Origin: Micromonospora haikouensis
Lineage (GTDB): Bacteria > Actinomycetota > Actinomycetes > Mycobacteriales > Micromonosporaceae
Assembly (NCBI RefSeq): GCF_900091595.1
Contig: NZ_FMCW01000018.1
Coordinates: forward strand, 106,529 to 170,528
Direction of reading: 5' to 3'
Length of the DNA stretch: 64,000 nt
Shown: piece after piece, positions 60,593-64,000 of the stretch
Layout of the letters: each line of letters starts with the position of its first letter
Position numbering within the stretch: position 1 is the first letter of the stretch
The notes under the pieces: generated by a model
Database searches by the model: none
The model's input: the letters and a program-made list of their open reading frames with translations, nothing else
Told to the model about the DNA's origin: nothing
Translations under genes and position numbers: made by a program

Positions 60593-61815
60593 TACGACCG
60601 CGTGGTGCAGGTGCCGTTGCTGTTGGTGCCGCCGTGCAGGATGCCGTAGGCCATGTGGTCGACCTCGCTGAAGAGCGGGCCGCCGCTGTCCCCGTCCTGC
60701 GTGCAGATGTCCGTGATCATCCCGCCGTCCTTCGTGAGGACCGTGCCGCACCTGGTGTTGTTGGACGTCTGACCGGTGTGGCAGGCCACCCAGCCGACCC
60801 CGATCTGGGAGTAGCTGTACATTCCGTAGATCGGGAACTGCGCGCTCACCCGCGAGTTGAACACCGTGTTGCGTGGGTTCACCACCCAGTACGTGACGTA
60901 CTCGAAGCCGTTCATCACCACGTACGGCATGATGATTCCGTCGTTGGGGTAGATCTCGCTGACATAGGTCGGATTGTTGTAGCGGCCGACCCACAGGCCC
61001 GCGTGCCGGGAGTAGTAGCCGTCCCCGGCTTTGCTGCAGTGCCCCGCCGTGACCGTGTACTGCCAGCCGTCCGAGCCGTGCACGTTGAAGCCGTTGGTGC
61101 AGGTCCGCCTCGGATTCTTGTTGAAGTCGAGGAAGTCCAGCGTCAGTCCGCCGCGCATCGGCGCCTCACAGTTGCGGATCGCGCAGGCCTGTGGGACGGG
61201 GGTCGGCGAGTCGACCACCGTGACGCCCAGGTCGGCGGCCAGCGCTCGCCGGCTGGCCGAGCCGCGCACGGCGTCCGCCGCGCCATGGTGCAACTCCACC
61301 CGGTTGCGCTGCGGGTTGATCACCGGCTCCTGCTCAGGCGTGAGCCCCAGCCGGGCACTGACCTCTCTGGCCCTGGCCTCGAGCTCCCGGAGGGAGTGCC
61401 GCACCCCGACGACGCGGATGTGCCGCCGGTCCGGGATCGCGCCCAGCGCGGGGGCCAGCCTTTCGGCGGCGGTGCTGGCGAGGTGGAGCACGCCCCCGTT
61501 CTCCTGGTCGATCCAGGAACCCGCGAAGGTGTCGCCGTGGTCGCGGGCCAGCACGTCCTGCAACGCCCCCGCGGTCCGCTGCAACTCCAGCCGCCGCACC
61601 GCCTCCCGCACGCTGACGCCGTAGGTCCTGGTGAGATAGTCGACCGAGCCGGCGACGTCGGCCGGTTGCACGGGGGCCGACGGAGCCAGCCGGATGACGG
61701 GGGCGGCCGCCGCCGGCCCGGAAACCGTGAGGGATCCGGCGGCGACGATCAGGCTGAGCGCCGCGGCCAGCCTCCAGTTCGTTCCTCTTCGCACCTGAGT
61801 CGCGTCCCTTCGCAC
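60514..61815 (-). CDS. Secreted S1 (alpha-lytic/streptogrisin-like) protease
   Basis: Exported serine protease of about 433 residues. The signal sequence is at LAAALSLIVAAGSLTVSGPA, a long pro-region extends to about residue 230, then a chymotrypsin-fold domain. Catalytic His is in YTVTAGHCSKAG, Asp in EIYPNDGIIMPYV (atypical surroundings) and Ser377 in DGDSGGPLFSE. Paired Cys support disulfides. GTG at 61815 is preferred for GAAGGG six bases upstream; GTG about 21 bases later is possible. It is convergent with the SARP gene and overlaps its extended 3' end by 79 bases. Confidence 0.9.
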   Translation of the reverse strand: MRRDATQVRRGTNWRLAAALSLIVAAGSLTVSGPAAAAPVIRLAPSAPVQPADVAGSVDYLTRTYGVSVREAVRRLELQRTAGALQDVLARDHGDTFAGSWIDQENGGVLHLASTAAERLAPALGAIPDRRHIRVVGVRHSLRELEARAREVSARLGLTPEQEPVINPQRNRVELHHGAADAVRGSASRRALAADLGVTVVDSPTPVPQACAIRNCEAPMRGGLTLDFLDFNKNPRRTCTNGFNVHGSDGWQYTVTAGHCSKAGDGYYSRHAGLWVGRYNNPTYVSEIYPNDGIIMPYVVMNGFEYVTYWVVNPRNTVFNSRVSAQFPIYGMYSYSQIGVGWVACHTGQTSNNTRCGTVLTKDGGMITDICTQDGDSGGPLFSEVDHMAYGILHGGTNSNGTCTTRSYYSPLSKVFDSARSYSGITFNVNSAA

Positions 61816-61891
61816 GTGACGCCCTTCGCGTCTGTGGCGTAGACGCTGCCAGCCGGCTGTGGAAGCAATCTGGACGGTGAGTGGAAGGCGG

Positions 61892-61913
61892 GCGCGGCCG
61901 GCTACGGCCGCGC
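61892..61913 (-). terminator. Hairpin over the M23 peptidase stop
   Basis: GCGCGGCC / GGCCGCGC, an 8-base stem with a GGCTAC loop, covering the last codons of the M23 gene. Confidence 0.5.
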
Positions 61914-62540
61914 GACGGCGCAGTTGTTGCTCTTGCGGGTGACCGTGTATTCGACGTCGTCGTGGGTGATCCCCGACGGCTCGCCGTCGAAGTGGGTCTC
62001 GACCTTCTCCCAGCCCCGGCGCTGCTCGTAGTGCAGGTGGGGTGCGCCGGAGTTGCCGGTGCTGCCGACCCGCCCGATCTGCTCGCCCTGGGCGACCCGC
62101 TGGCCCTCGCGGACCAGCGGCGGTTCGAGCAGGTGCAGGTACTGCGTCTCCCACCGGCCGCCGTGGTCGATCTTCACCCAGTACCCGCCGCCCCGGCCGC
62201 GCGGGCCGTCCGGGTTGTCGGGGGTGCGGCCACCCAGCGACCCGTTGATCCCCGCCACGGTCACCGTGCCGGCGTACGAGGCGAGCACCGGCCGCCCCCA
62301 TGCCTCGCCCCGCTTGGGGAACAGGTCGACGTCGTAGTCGTCGTGCCCGGGATAGGTGCCGAGCTGCCACGTCTCGCCGCAGGCGACGGGGAGCTGGAAC
62401 AGCGGGCGCGGGCCCGGTGGCCGCAGATACTGCCAGGCGACCCCGGCGACGGCGACGAGGGCGGCGACCGCCCCGACCGCCAGGACGACGAGGGCGGCCC
62501 GGCGGCGCGGGCGGCGTGAAGTGGGGCGGCCGGTCGTCAT
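61902..62540 (-). CDS. Membrane-anchored M23 (LytM-like) peptidase
   Basis: Protein of 212 residues with an N-terminal anchor (ALVVLAVGAVAALVAVAGVA) and an extracytoplasmic M23 domain. Metal and catalytic ligands: His/Asp in GHDDYDVDLFPK, DHGGRWETQYLHL (HxH-type pair) and APHLHYEQR with the HLH motif. It cleaves peptidoglycan cross-links or acts in envelope remodelling. The start is ATG 62540 or 62552; neither has a good ribosome site. Confidence 0.87.
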   Translation of the reverse strand: MTTGRPTSRRPRRRAALVVLAVGAVAALVAVAGVAWQYLRPPGPRPLFQLPVACGETWQLGTYPGHDDYDVDLFPKRGEAWGRPVLASYAGTVTVAGINGSLGGRTPDNPDGPRGRGGGYWVKIDHGGRWETQYLHLLEPPLVREGQRVAQGEQIGRVGSTGNSGAPHLHYEQRRGWEKVETHFDGEPSGITHDDVEYTVTRKSNNCAVARP

Positions 62541-62552
62541 CGTGCCGAGCAT

Positions 62553-62957
62553 GGCAGACCCGGGCAACGCCCCGGGTGCCGGGTGGCCGGGCCGAGGGGT
62601 CGGCCCGGGGTGCCGGCGGGCGGCCCGCGCGGGGCGGCACCGCCACGACATCGATCCCCGTCTTGTCCGTGTTAACGGTAACAAGTATCCTGCCTCTCAG
62701 GAGCGAAGGGCACGCTCCGCCGCCGCCACCGAGATCGCCGATCCGGGGCGGCAGAGCCAGAGCAACAGCCGGGAGCTGAGCACGTCCGGCGTCCGCGTGG
62801 ACGTCAGGGCCCGCTCCGACCCGTGATGTCGCAGCCCCTACCAGGGCCGACCGCGCCGCCGCACCCCCGGGCGGGTGCCGGTCGGCCACCCACGCACTCA
62901 CCCACCCCGGGCGGACACCTGTGCCAGGTGCGCTGCCCACGCCTCGGGAGGTATCTG
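62553..62957. other. 405-base region between M23 and GH43 genes
   Basis: Contains the GH43 promoter/operator (62663-62691) and a G+C-rich leader of about 260 bases. No further gene is supported. Confidence 0.5.
62663..62691 (+). promoter_or_regulatory. GH43 promoter with LacI-type palindrome
   Basis: TTGTCC (62663-62668), 17-base spacer, TATCCT (62686-62691). The spacer contains TGTTA-ACGG-TAACA (62670-62683), typical of LacI-family operators placed to block polymerase. The regulator gene is not in the window. Confidence 0.65.
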
Positions 62958-64000
62958 TGAAGACCCTGACCGGCACGAGACTCAGGCGCGGTGTCGCCTT
63001 GGTCGCGACCCTGCTCTGCGTCGGGACGCTGTTCGCCGCCCCGGCCCACGCGGACAACCCGATCGTGCAGACGATCTATACGGCGGATCCTGCGCCGTTG
63101 GTGCACAACGGTCGGGTGTATCTGTACACCGGGCATGACGAGGACGGGTCGACGTACTTCACGATGAAGGACTGGCGGGTGTTCTCGTCGGCTGACATGG
63201 TGAACTGGACTGATCATGGTTCGCCGATGAGTCTGGCGACGTTCGCGTGGGCGGAGTCGGATGCGTGGGCGGGTCATGTGGCGGCGCGTAACGGGAAGTT
63301 CTACTGGTATGTGCCGGTGAAGCAGCGTGGTGGCGGGATGGTGATCGGTGTCGGGGTGGCCGACAGTCCGACGGGGCCGTTCCGTGACGCGATCGGTCGT
63401 CCGTTGCTGGGTAATGGTGAGATCGATCCGAACGTGATGATCGACGACGACGGGCAGGCGTACCTGTACTGGGGTAACCCGAACCTGTGGTACGTGAAGT
63501 TGAACCAGGACATGATCTCCTACTCGGGGAGCCCGACGAAGATCCCGTTGACCACGGCCGGGTTCGGCACGCGTAACGGCAACGCGAGTCGTCCGACGTT
63601 GTATGAGGAGGCGCCGTGGGTGTACAAGCGCAACGGTGTCTACTACAACATCTTCGCGGCGGAGTGTTGTGGTGAGTTCATCGCGTATTCGACGGCGCCG
63701 GGTCCGACGGGGCCGTGGACGTACCGGGGGACGGTGATGCCGCGGCAGGGCAGTAGTTTCACCAATCATCCGGGGATCGTGGACTTCAACGGTGGGTCGT
63801 ATTTCTTCTATCACAATGGTGCGTTGCCGGGTGGTGGTGGTTTCACCAGGTCGGTGGCGGTGGAGAAGTTCTCCTACAACGGTGACGGCACGATCCCGAG
63901 CATGAACATGACCACGACGGGGGCCCCGCAGGTGGGCACGCTGAACCCGTACGTGCGGCAGGAGGCCGAGACCATCGCCTGGTCCGTCGGCGTCGAGACG
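62958..64000 (+). CDS. Secreted GH43 glycosidase, partial at window end
   Basis: Exported beta-propeller glycosidase, 348 codons visible. The signal peptide ends near residue 32 (AHA). GH43 residues: Asp in YTADPAPLVHNGRVYLY (general base), Asp in GEIDPNVMIDDDGQAYLYWG (pKa modulator) and Glu in LYEEAPWVYKRNGVYY (acid). From about 330, RQEAETIAWSVGVET begins a CBM6-like domain. It probably acts on arabinan or arabinoxylan. GTG 62958 follows GGGAGGT. The catalytic region uses many G- and T-ending codons, unlike the flanking signal and CBM parts. Confidence 0.92.

Noticed and set aside
62804..63814. Long minus-strand frame opposite the GH43 gene
   Set aside because: Arg/His/Pro-rich mirror of the GH43 coding strand; the plus strand has signal peptide and catalytic motifs.

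Overview
The window is about 73% G+C DNA from a filamentous actinomycete. Many GTG starts, GGAGG-type ribosome sites, a mycothiol-dependent-type enzyme, SARP and LuxR/AAA regulators, many secreted polysaccharide hydrolases and a spo0M gene with a TTA codon all fit Micromonosporaceae (a Micromonospora-like strain). That placement is inference from gene content; no rRNA, tRNA or CRISPR is visible.

Region 1 (1-10 kb) is a catabolic locus. A minus-strand operon runs from ferredoxin and ferredoxin reductase through a fumarylacetoacetase-fold hydrolase, an amidohydrolase, an HpaI-type aldolase and a cupin to a ribokinase cut by the window edge. Most of its junctions overlap by 1-4 bases. An M20-like protein that lost its metal ligands and two convergent IclR regulators follow, then a VOC/SnoaL-like pair. 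Region 2 (10-17.7 kb) holds an aldo/keto reductase, a GNAT gene with an internal deletion, a secreted GH27 alpha-galactosidase with a CBM13 lectin domain, an APH-like kinase, an HD phosphohydrolase pair, two small helix-hairpin-helix proteins and spo0M.

Region 3 (17.7-31.5 kb) is a second catabolic locus. It has a BmpA-type ABC importer (two permeases, double ATPase, lipoprotein), a COG0402 amidohydrolase, an MDR oxidoreductase, a PucR-type regulator, an aldehyde dehydrogenase, a divergent zinc alcohol dehydrogenase and a self-sufficient P450 fused to a phthalate-dioxygenase-type reductase. Together these could import an aromatic or N-heterocyclic substrate, hydroxylate it and oxidise it through alcohol and aldehyde to acid. 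Region 4 (31.5-34 kb) is a scar of an integrative element: a TetR gene without its N-terminus abuts element gene ends, with an excisionase-like HTH gene and small Cys-rich genes, but no integrase or replication gene.

Region 5 (34-38.5 kb) is the most unusual. A TauD-type dioxygenase is preceded by a 41-codon peptide gene with its own good promoter and ribosome site. Divergent to these lie a stand-alone adenylation enzyme and, coupled through GTGA, a polytopic membrane protein with a reductase-like C-terminus. I read this pair as a possible split counterpart of fungal adenylation-membrane (TmpA-like) proteins.

Region 6 (38.5-51.6 kb) has a two-component system with a BASS-family transporter, a large-subunit catalase, a mycothiol-dependent-type enzyme, a LuxR/AAA regulator, a lipoprotein and a CBM2-PL3 pectate lyase. 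Region 7 (51.6-64 kb) has a 1464-residue subtilase with Kelch repeats lying between two paralogous orphan winged-helix regulators, a second LuxR/AAA regulator, a SARP-like regulator, an S1 protease, an M23 peptidase and a partial secreted GH43 arabinan/xylan enzyme behind a promoter with a LacI-type palindrome.
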